Assembly (NCBI GenBank): GCA_002451855.1
Contig: DKDS01000027.1
Coordinates: 21,530-33,922 of the forward strand
Source of the DNA: Ruminococcaceae bacterium UBA6842
GTDB lineage: Bacteria > Bacillota > Clostridia > Oscillospirales > Acutalibacteraceae
Direction of reading: 5' to 3'
Length of the DNA: 12,393 bases
Shown: one piece after another, positions 7,125 to 12,393 of the stretch
Layout of the letters: every line of letters starts with the position of its first letter
Position numbering within the stretch: position 1 is the stretch's first letter
The notes under the pieces: model-generated
The model's input: only the letters and a program-made list of their open reading frames with translations
Databases searched by the model: none
Told to the model about the DNA's origin: nothing
Translations under genes and position numbers: made by a program

Positions 7125-7386
7125 GAAGTTTCCTCTTTTCCGGTATGGTGAGAATAAACGCGGCGTACGAAAGCATAAACCCGAGCGCAAAGAGAATAAG
7201 AGCCGGCATATTACTGTTCCGTACACATTCCGTAATTACTCCCAAAAGAAAACCGACCGCAAGCGTCAGAGCGACAAACCGTTTTTGTCTTAAGGCTTCG
7301 GGCGAACCGCTTATGACCGAAACAATTTCCGAAAGCGCCGCCGCATTCAAAAAAATTCCCATCACAATTTCCAAAGTATTTACCAT
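7111..7386 (-). CDS. Small unknown membrane protein, 91 residues
   Basis: I do not recognise this protein. It has three likely membrane segments (about 5-26, 37-55 and 60-80) and a strongly basic C-terminus (PEKRKLREKR), suggesting an inside C-terminus. The ATG has AAGGGG about 6 bases upstream and lies about 15 bases after a predicted start of transcription. Its stop overlaps the GTG start of the DUF1275 gene, which supports a two-gene operon and a shared role. It could be a small partner subunit of the DUF1275 protein; that is inferred from overlap alone. Confidence 0.7.
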   Translation of the reverse strand: MVNTLEIVMGIFLNAAALSEIVSVISGSPEALRQKRFVALTLAVGFLLGVITECVRNSNMPALILFALGFMLSYAAFILTIPEKRKLREKR

Positions 7387-7407
7387 ATTGACCCCTTCTC
7401 CCGTAAT

Positions 7408-7437
7408 ATTTTACACAGTCGGATTTAGATATGTCAC
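7408..7437 (-). promoter_or_regulatory. Likely promoter of the small protein/DUF1275 operon
   Basis: On the minus strand GTGACA (7432-7437, one mismatch to TTGACA) is followed after 18 bp by TAAAAT (7408-7413). The predicted start near 7401 gives a leader of about 15 bases. The sequence TTAGATATGTCA on the plus strand (7425-7436) overlaps the -35 and loosely resembles the repeat at 7483-7523, so it may be a weak third operator; that part is speculative. Confidence 0.6.
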
Positions 7438-7447
7438 TCTAACCGAC

Positions 7448-7476
7448 TTGACTTTTAAAGCCGACTATATTATAAT
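7448..7476 (+). promoter_or_regulatory. Promoter of the LysR-type regulator gene
   Basis: TTGACT (7448-7453) is followed after 17 bp by a perfect TATAAT (7471-7476), so transcription should start near 7483. The start then coincides with the first of two tandem repeats, and about 70 bases of leader remain before the regulator's ATG. A second TATAAT at 7501-7506 has no fitting -35 and is less likely. Confidence 0.7.
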
Positions 7477-7482
7477 TCCCCG

Positions 7483-7523
7483 ATAGATATATTCATAATG
7501 TATAATAGATATATTCACAATAT
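7483..7523 (+). repeat. Two tandem 19-bp operator-like repeats
   Basis: Two direct repeats at 7483-7501 and 7505-7523 agree at 17 of 19 positions (first 13 bases, ATAGATATATTCA, identical) and start 22 bp apart, about two helical turns. Each ends in ATATTCAYAATRT; the second copy is a perfect dyad (ATATT-CAC-AATAT) and contains a T-N11-A core, the classic LysR-type binding pattern. They lie between divergent promoters and cover the predicted start of the LysR transcript, which would suit autorepression. The function is inferred. Confidence 0.65.
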
Positions 7524-7551
7524 GATTTTGATATTAAAGGAGCAGGCATAA

Positions 7552-8439
7552 ATGTATATCAGCTACGATTATTACAGGATTTTTTACTATGTTGCGAAAT
7601 ACGGAAATATCACACAGGCGGCGAAACAGCTTTTGAATAACCAGCCTAATCTTACCAGAAGTATTAAAAATCTTGAAGCGGAGCTTGGGTGCGCGCTTTT
7701 TTCACGCAGTAACAGAGGAATGAGGCTGACCCCCGAGGGAGAGCGGCTTTATGAGCATATCCGCATAGCCTTTGAACATATCGAGGCAGGAGAGACCGAA
7801 ATAACCGAGAGCCGCAATTTACAAAAGGGCATCGTATACATTGCGGCAAGCGAGGTGGCTCTGCGCTGTCTTTTACTGCCTGTACTAAAAAATTACCGTA
7901 CGCTTTATCCGGGAGTACATATAAGAATAAGCAACCATTCAACACCTCAGGCAATAGCGGCGCTTAAGGACGGGATTGCGGATATAGCCTTCGTCACAAC
8001 CCCTACGGAGCGTTCCGCCACGCTTACCGAAACTCCTATCCGCCCGATTGACGAGGTTGCGATATGCCCGCCTGCTTTTTCGGAGCTTACGGGCAAGCAG
8101 GTACCCCTTGCACAGGTGGTGCGGCGTCCGCTGATTTCGCTCGGTCCCGATACAAAGTCCTTTTCGTTTTATTCGGAGCTGTTCGCAGGCTGCGGTTTGC
8201 CGTTTGCGCCGGATATTGAGGCATTCACGGCAGACCAGATATTACCTATGGTTTAAGCGGATCTCGGGGTGGGCTTCGTACCCCGTGAATTTTTGCGTGA
8301 GGGCGACAATGTGTGCGTTATAGACCTTAAGGAAAAAATACCCGAACGCAATATTGTTATGATAAAAAGAAAGGATCAGCCGCTGAGTATGGCGGCACAA
8401 AAGTTAGAGGAAATGGCGGTTGCTGATAAGACGAACTAA
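7552..8439 (+). pseudogene. LysR-type transcriptional regulator interrupted by one TAA codon
   Basis: LysR-type regulators bind DNA through an N-terminal winged helix-turn-helix and sense a small molecule in the C-terminal domain. Here the HTH (about residues 5-65, with GNITQAAKQLLNNQPNLTRSIKNLE and LTPEGERLYEH) and most of the ligand domain are intact. At codon 235 the frame meets TAA (8254-8256) and continues for 60 more codons with perfect family sequence (ADLGVGFVPREFL) to a second TAA. Without the stop the product would be 295 residues, the normal length. One base change explains it. The truncated 234-residue protein would lack the end of the ligand domain, so it is probably inactive or unregulated; a sequencing error is the main alternative. 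The ATG has AAAGGAG 9 bases upstream. Confidence 0.85.
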
Positions 8440-8483
8440 AAATAAAAGCTTTGCCGCATTTTAAGCGGTAAAGCTTTTATTTT
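8439..8483. terminator. Bidirectional intrinsic terminator overlapping coding ends
   Basis: A 19-bp stem (8439-8457 with 8465-8483, one G-T pair) encloses a 7-base loop. The core is GC-rich (GCCGC/GCGG), and the outer part gives an A run on one side and a T run on the other in either direction, so it can stop transcription of both converging genes. The LysR stop codon touches its left end. The last codons of the ABC transporter form its right arm, with that gene's TAA (8461-8463) in the loop. Confidence 0.85.
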
Positions 8484-10116
8484 CTATATGCATTATTTTG
8501 TCGCAAGCCTTAAGGCTTGTATTGCGGTGGGTAATAAACAAAACGGTTTTCCCTGTCATACGCCGTATGTTTTCAAGAACACGGGTTTCCGTCGCTTCAT
8601 CAAGCGCGCTTGTAGCCTCGTCAAGCAAAAGCACGGGAGCTTCGGTAATAAGCGCCCTTGCTATCGAAATACGCTGTATCTGACCCTCGGAAAGACCGGC
8701 GCCCCTTTCTGAGAGCATTGTGTCAAGACCGTTGGGCAGAGCCGCTATGTAATCGTATATTTCCGCGGCTTTGGCGGCGTTTATAATACTTTCTTCATCC
8801 ACATCGGGGTTACAAAGGGATATATTATCCCTGATACTGCCCGAAAGCACCATATTCCCCTGCGGGACATACGCAAAAAGAGGGCGCACAGAGGCGTCTG
8901 TCGGTATTTCGCCGTTGACGGTAAGCGAGCCGCTTGCGGGGTTGTAAAGTCCCAAAATCAGCTTGAACAGCGTGCTTTTGCCGCTTCCCGATTCGCCCGT
9001 GATTGCAATTATGTCACCCTTTTCGGCGGTAAAGCTGCAATTTTCAAGAATGTTTTTCGAGCCGTAACCGAAGCAAAGGTCTTTTGCCTCTATCGATTTA
9101 AAGTCAGCTTTGAGCTTGTCCGCGTCTTCCGGTTTAAGCAAAGAGGTCTCGTCTCTTAACCCCTCAAGCTCTGTAAGTCTCTCCGCGGACGCTATTGCGG
9201 AATAATACTGCGGAAGTATACCCGAAACATTCTGAAGCGGCGCTCTTAACTGCGAAATAAGCTGTAAAAACGCCATAAGCGTTCCGTATGTGAGCGTTCC
9301 CTTTGCAAGTCCGCCCGCTCCCCAAAGCAGAACGGCATAGTAGCCTATGGTAAAAAATGTGTAAAGGCTTATGGTTGCGGCTATGGAGATGCCTGTCCGC
9401 TTGATTTTAAGCTTAAAATTATCGTCCATATATCTTTGCAGTCTCTTAATAAACGGACCCTCGCTTGCAAAGGTTTTTATAACCACGATATTTTCAAAAC
9501 ATTCCTGCATAAAGGAACGGGTCCTGCCCTCCGTGCGCTGACATTCCTTGTGCATATATTTGTATTTTTTGCTTATAAATCTGCCGATTGCAGGCACTGT
9601 TACGCCGAGCAGCAGAATTATCAGCGCCAGTATCGGGTTCATAAAAACCATTGCGCCGAGCCCCGCGATGATTTTGGTGAAGATGGAAACCGAATTCGGT
9701 ATTATCGTAACGGAGCTCGAAACCACAGTATCAACATCCGAGGTTATGCGGTTTAGAATATCGCCCGAGTGATACGGGGAAATATCTTCATATTTCTTTT
9801 TGCATATTATCGTAAAAAGATATTCTCTGAGGGACATAGTAAGCTTGCCGTTTGTGTACGCGTTAAGGAGAGACTGGCAGGCGCCTGCCGTTACCTGAAG
9901 AGCAATTACGGCAAAAAGCGCCGCTCCCGCGGCGGCAAGATTTCCCGCCGCGTCGCCTGTGGCTATATCAAGCACTTTCTTTGTTAAGAGTGCCAGCACA
10001 ACATAGCTTACCGCCGTAACGGCGGAAATTAACGCCGTGGCGATAATCGCCGGCAAAAATCTTTTTATACGGCGGTATATCCACTTAAGCGTTGATTTGT
10101 TGCTTTGCTTTTTCAT
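8461..10116 (-). CDS. ABC exporter, fused membrane and ATPase domains
   Basis: A 551-residue half-transporter of the exporter type that would act as a homodimer. The N-terminal membrane domain (about 1-320) has six hydrophobic segments. The ATPase domain shows Walker A GESGSGKS (374-381), Q-loop Gln419 in YVPQG, signature LSEGQ (475-479; usual LSGGQ), Walker B VLLLDE with catalytic Glu500, and H-loop His530. All residues for ATP hydrolysis are present. It has no N-terminal C39 peptidase domain, so it would not itself cleave a leader. Its ATG overlaps the stop of the PqqD-like gene (ATGA), which argues that the two act together. That points to export of, or self-protection from, a modified peptide, as in lasso-peptide D proteins; substrate unknown. 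The end is embedded in the terminator hairpin. Confidence 0.9.
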   Translation of the reverse strand: MKKQSNKSTLKWIYRRIKRFLPAIIATALISAVTAVSYVVLALLTKKVLDIATGDAAGNLAAAGAALFAVIALQVTAGACQSLLNAYTNGKLTMSLREYLFTIICKKKYEDISPYHSGDILNRITSDVDTVVSSSVTIIPNSVSIFTKIIAGLGAMVFMNPILALIILLLGVTVPAIGRFISKKYKYMHKECQRTEGRTRSFMQECFENIVVIKTFASEGPFIKRLQRYMDDNFKLKIKRTGISIAATISLYTFFTIGYYAVLLWGAGGLAKGTLTYGTLMAFLQLISQLRAPLQNVSGILPQYYSAIASAERLTELEGLRDETSLLKPEDADKLKADFKSIEAKDLCFGYGSKNILENCSFTAEKGDIIAITGESGSGKSTLFKLILGLYNPASGSLTVNGEIPTDASVRPLFAYVPQGNMVLSGSIRDNISLCNPDVDEESIINAAKAAEIYDYIAALPNGLDTMLSERGAGLSEGQIQRISIARALITEAPVLLLDEATSALDEATETRVLENIRRMTGKTVLFITHRNTSLKACDKIMHIENKSFTA

Positions 10117-10382
10117 TCTTCTATTATACCGTTTTCCTTCATTGTTCTTAAAAATACATCTATATCGCCGAGCGCCAGCACCGTTGATATTTCAAAATTT
10201 TCGAGCAGGGCGTCGAGCATTTCCTTTTTGGTGGGATTTCCGTTTTCAATCATTTTCCACAGGAAATAAGCCGTATCTGTGAGTACAATAGTGTTATAAA
10301 AATTGCTGATTTTGCCGCTGTTTGCGACAACAGTCATCTGCCCGTGCAGATTTTTAAGACTGAAACCGTCCTTTATATGCAA
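10113..10382 (-). CDS. PqqD-like protein (RiPP recognition element type)
   Basis: An 89-residue protein of the PqqD family, a small winged-helix fold that in peptide-modification pathways binds the leader of a precursor peptide and hands it to an enzyme. Family marks are the start HIKDGFSLKNLHGQMTVV (strands), LTDTAYFLWKMIENGNPTKKEMLDALLENFEIS (helices, typical L-x-x-T-a-x-x-L-W pattern) and the final DIDVFLRTMKENGIIEE. The start chosen is TTG, with GAGGTG 6 bases upstream; a GTG three codons earlier has its Shine-Dalgarno sequence pressed against it. No precursor peptide, radical SAM enzyme, peptidase or cyclase gene lies beside it. It is coupled by ATGA overlap to the ABC exporter. Confidence 0.82.
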   Translation of the reverse strand: MHIKDGFSLKNLHGQMTVVANSGKISNFYNTIVLTDTAYFLWKMIENGNPTKKEMLDALLENFEISTVLALGDIDVFLRTMKENGIIEE

Positions 10383-10417
10383 TGGTTGCACCTCACTTGT
10401 TAATAAAAGGTAAATTT

Positions 10418-10446
10418 ATTATATATCAAAACAAAAAATATTGCAA
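10418..10446 (-). promoter_or_regulatory. Promoter of the PqqD-like/ABC operon
   Basis: On the minus strand TTGCAA (10441-10446) is followed after 17 bp by a perfect TATAAT (10418-10423). The predicted start near 10411 leaves about 29 bases to the TTG start codon. The -35 (four of six matches) is self-complementary and is used again by the opposite promoter. Confidence 0.65.
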
Positions 10447-10453
10447 GTGCAAT
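10440..10453. promoter_or_regulatory. 14-bp palindrome at the shared -35, possible operator
   Basis: ATTGCA-AG-TGCAAT is a perfect 6-bp inverted repeat with a 2-bp centre. It covers the -35 hexamer of both divergent promoters, so a dimeric regulator bound here would affect both genes. I do not recognise the motif as a known operator. Confidence 0.5.
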
Positions 10454-10470
10454 AAGTTTTGGTGTATAAT
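10441..10470 (+). promoter_or_regulatory. Promoter of the DUF6106-like/nnr genes
   Basis: TTGCAA (10441-10446) followed after 18 bp by TATAAT (10465-10470) on the plus strand. The predicted start near 10477 gives a leader of about 33 bases to the ATG at 10510. The -35 is the same six bases used on the minus strand. Confidence 0.6.
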
Positions 10471-10509
10471 GTATACATAATTATATTACGGCGTTCGAGG
10501 AGATATGTC

Positions 10510-11022
10510 ATGGATACTTTTTTTGAACAAATAATAGCGGTTAAAAAGACCGGAAAGGATATTGCGGCGATAACGGGAATATGGCTACTTGCCTTTGTTC
10601 TTTGCTTTCTTCTCATATTGTTTATGGGATACATCGGCTCGATAGCTTTCCTTTTGGTTGCCGGTATACTGTTCGGTGCTTTTAAGCTTTGCGGAAGATT
10701 TAATATTGAGTATGAGTATATTGTTACCAACGGAACCATGGATATTGATAAAATAATAAGCAAAAGCTCAAGAAAGCGTATGCTCTCGTTTGAGCTTTCG
10801 TCGGTTTCGTCTATTGAGAAATTCAATCCTGTTCAGATTTCGAGAGCCAACCCCAAGGATGTGCTTGCGGCGTGCAATGTAAGCGACCCGAACGCATACC
10901 TTATGGTGTTCTCTTCGGAGGGCAAGGGGACTAAGTATCTTGTGTTCGCTCCCGACGAGAGGGTAAAGGGAGCAATAATTAAATTTGTTCCGAAATTTAT
11001 AGCAAACAGCGCTTTTAAATAA
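10510..11022 (+). CDS. DUF6106-like membrane protein of unknown function
   Basis: A 170-residue protein with a short cytoplasmic N-terminus (MDTFFEQIIAVKKTGKD), two membrane helices close together (about 18-39 and 42-61) and a soluble domain of about 105 residues beginning NIEYEYIVTNGTMDIDKII. That last stretch, followed by a basic patch (SRKRML), resembles the DUF6106 family of Clostridia and looks like a PH-like (YcxB-type) fold; the family name comes from memory and is moderately sure. The ATG has GAGGAG 7 bases upstream. The nnr gene starts 13 bases downstream, so the two are probably transcribed together. No catalytic motif is visible. Confidence 0.75.
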   Translation: MDTFFEQIIAVKKTGKDIAAITGIWLLAFVLCFLLILFMGYIGSIAFLLVAGILFGAFKLCGRFNIEYEYIVTNGTMDIDKIISKSSRKRMLSFELSSVSSIEKFNPVQISRANPKDVLAACNVSDPNAYLMVFSSEGKGTKYLVFAPDERVKGAIIKFVPKFIANSAFK

Positions 11023-11035
11023 GGAGTGTGCCGCT

Positions 11036-12393
11036 TTGAAGGTATTAACGGGAAGTCTTATTAAAGAGTCCGAGGAAAATGCCGTTAAAGGCGGCGCTTT
11101 TTCTTTTAGGGAGCTTATGTACCGCGCGGGCAGCGCCGCGGCACGGATAATTTCGGAAAAATACGGCGTTGCGGGCAAAAAAATAACCGTGCTTTGCGGC
11201 AGCGGAAATAACGGAGGGGACGGCTTTGTCGCGGCGGCGGCTTTAAAGCAAAGCGGCGCCGATGTAACGGTTGTAACGCCGTTCGGTTTGCCTAAAACCG
11301 AAAACGCAAAATATTATTACGGCAAGCTTTGCGGAATAAAGCTGTCGGACAAGCTTACCGACAGCCGATGTGATATTATAATCGACGCGCTTTTCGGAAT
11401 AGGTCTAAACAGACCGCTTAACGAAGCGGCGGAAAATATTATTAAAAAAGCAAATTCATATGATTGCGTTAAAGCGGCTATTGATATTCCGTCGGGGGTA
11501 GAAGAGGATACGGGAAAGGTGTGGGGCGAGGCGTTTTCGGCTGACCTTACCGTGACCTTTATCGCGCTTAAGCCCTGCTTTGTTTTGCCTTTCGGTTCTG
11601 ATTACTGCGGCGAGACTTTTGTGGCGGATATAGGCGTGCCGACCGAAAAATATTCGTACCTTACAACCGAAAAGCCGATTTTTAAAAAGCGCCGGCATAA
11701 TTCGCACAAGGGTACCTTCGGTACGGCGCTCCTTTTTTGCGGAAGCTACGGTATGGCGGGCGCCGCGATACTTGCGGCGCGCGCGGCGCTCAGAAGCGGT
11801 GTAGGAATAGTAAAGTCGGTACTGTGCGACAGCATATACGCACCCTTTACAGCCGCCGTGCCGGAGGCTGTATGCGTACCTGCAAAACAAAATAAATTCG
11901 GCACGCTTAGCGCCGAAAATATTGATACAGCGACCCTTTTAAAGGGAGCGGACGCGGTTCTTGTCGGCTGCGGAATGGGCAATAATGCCGATACTGCGGA
12001 AATAGTACGACTGGCGGCGCAAAACACGGAGGCTCCGCTTATTATAGACGCCGATGGCATAAATGCGATTTGCGGAAGCATAGATATTATTAAAAAACGC
12101 AAAGCTCCCGTTATAATTACCCCTCACCCCGGAGAGATGGCTCGGCTTTTGGGTACGACCGTATCGGCGGTTGAAGAAAACCGAGTTTCCTGCGCCCGTG
12201 ATTTCGCGCGTGAAAACGGATGCACCGTCGTTTTAAAGGGCGCAAACACGATAATTGCCGCAGAAAACGGAGAAATATTTTTTAACCGCACCGGAAATCC
12301 CGGAATGTCAACCGGCGGAAGCGGAGATGTGCTTTCGGGTATAATCGCCTCGCTTGCGGCACAGGGAATGTCTGCAACAGAGGCGGCAAAGGC
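11036..12393 (+). CDS. nnr: Bifunctional NAD(P)H-hydrate epimerase / ADP-dependent dehydratase, 3' end cut by window
   Basis: This metabolite-repair enzyme restores NADH and NADPH from their hydrated forms: the N-terminal domain interconverts R and S epimers, and the C-terminal domain dehydrates S-NAD(P)HX using ADP. The 452 visible codons hold the YjeF N-terminal domain (about 1-210) with GSGNNGGDGF at 55-64 and IDALFGIGLNRP (116-127), then the ribokinase-like domain with KGTFGTALLFCGSYGMAGA (225-243), TPHPGEM (362-368), LKGANT (400-405) and GNPGMSTGGSGDVLSG (420-435) with the catalytic Asp431. About 50 residues are missing at the window edge. The start is a TTG, the only in-frame choice near the AAGGAG site 9 bases upstream. 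The gene appears intact. Confidence 0.95.
   Translation, partial: MKVLTGSLIKESEENAVKGGAFSFRELMYRAGSAAARIISEKYGVAGKKITVLCGSGNNGGDGFVAAAALKQSGADVTVVTPFGLPKTENAKYYYGKLCGIKLSDKLTDSRCDIIIDALFGIGLNRPLNEAAENIIKKANSYDCVKAAIDIPSGVEEDTGKVWGEAFSADLTVTFIALKPCFVLPFGSDYCGETFVADIGVPTEKYSYLTTEKPIFKKRRHNSHKGTFGTALLFCGSYGMAGAAILAARAALRSGVGIVKSVLCDSIYAPFTAAVPEAVCVPAKQNKFGTLSAENIDTATLLKGADAVLVGCGMGNNADTAEIVRLAAQNTEAPLIIDADGINAICGSIDIIKKRKAPVIITPHPGEMARLLGTTVSAVEENRVSCARDFARENGCTVVLKGANTIIAAENGEIFFNRTGNPGMSTGGSGDVLSGIIASLAAQGMSATEAAK

Noticed and set aside
7501..7506. Second TATAAT as the regulator's -10
   Set aside because: The matching -35 window (7478-7483) reads CCCCGA, which has no similarity to TTGACA; the TTGACT/TATAAT pair upstream is far better.
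8254..8256. TAA reassigned to an amino acid, or programmed read-through, in the regulator gene
   Set aside because: TAA ends many intact genes in this window (atpH, atpF, atpE, ABC, DUF6106), and no read-through signal is evident. A point mutation or sequence error is simpler.
8461..10382. A complete lasso-peptide or other RiPP cluster
   Set aside because: Only a PqqD-like protein and an exporter are present. I looked at both strands around them and found no credible precursor, B2-type peptidase, asparagine-synthetase-like cyclase or radical SAM gene.
10419..10826. Minus-strand open frame of 135 codons beneath the DUF6106-like gene
   Set aside because: It is antisense to a well-supported gene, has no ribosome-binding site and would run through both divergent promoters.
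11456..12127. Several minus-strand open frames beneath nnr
   Set aside because: Their compositions (Arg/Tyr-rich or Ser/Ala-rich) are typical of shadow frames opposite a conserved gene; nnr motifs on the plus strand explain the region.

Overview
The window reads as chromosomal DNA from an anaerobic Firmicute of the class Clostridia, probably an uncultured gut lineage near Oscillospiraceae/Ruminococcaceae. This is inferred from the Firmicutes-style Shine-Dalgarno sites and sigma-A promoters, moderate GC, and proteins of clostridial type (a PqqD-like/ABC pair and a DUF6106-like membrane protein). No rRNA, tRNA, CRISPR array, insertion sequence or phage gene was seen.

Layout. (1) Positions 1-6371, minus strand: an F-type ATP synthase operon in the order atpI-B-E-F-H-A-G-D-C, cut by the window start inside atpC. 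A near-consensus promoter (TTGACA, 17 bp, TAAAAT) lies just before atpI. The catalytic residues of alpha, beta, a and c are present. However, the delta subunit is only 72 residues, equivalent to the C-terminal b-binding part of a normal ~180-residue delta. Subunit a carries an extra N-terminal piece with two membrane segments, and the c subunit has a mixed ion-binding signature. (2) Positions 6447-7386, minus strand: two overlapping membrane-protein genes, a 91-residue unknown and a DUF1275 (YoaK-like) protein. (3) Positions 7552-8439, plus strand: a divergent LysR-type regulator interrupted by one in-frame TAA. Two 19-bp near-identical operator-like repeats lie before it. (4) Positions 8439-8483: a long hairpin acting as a bidirectional terminator between converging genes. 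(5) Positions 8461-10382, minus strand: a PqqD-like (RRE-type) protein translationally coupled to a full-length ABC exporter, with no precursor peptide or maturase gene in view. (6) Positions 10510-12393, plus strand: a DUF6106-like membrane protein followed by a bifunctional NAD(P)HX epimerase/dehydratase, cut by the window end. The divergent promoters of regions 5 and 6 appear to share one -35 hexamer that sits inside a 14-bp palindrome.

How the genes work together. The atp genes encode the ion-driven ATP synthase (or ATP-driven ion pump), with the c gene given the strongest ribosome-binding site, as its high copy number requires. The LysR gene probably controlled itself and the DUF1275 pair, but its nonsense codon suggests this control is decaying. 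The PqqD/ABC pair looks like the chaperone and export half of a peptide-modification system. The nnr gene is metabolite-repair housekeeping.

No stretch over 300 bases lacks a gene. The three larger intergenic gaps (6317-6446, 7387-7551, 10383-10509) hold the promoters and repeats listed.
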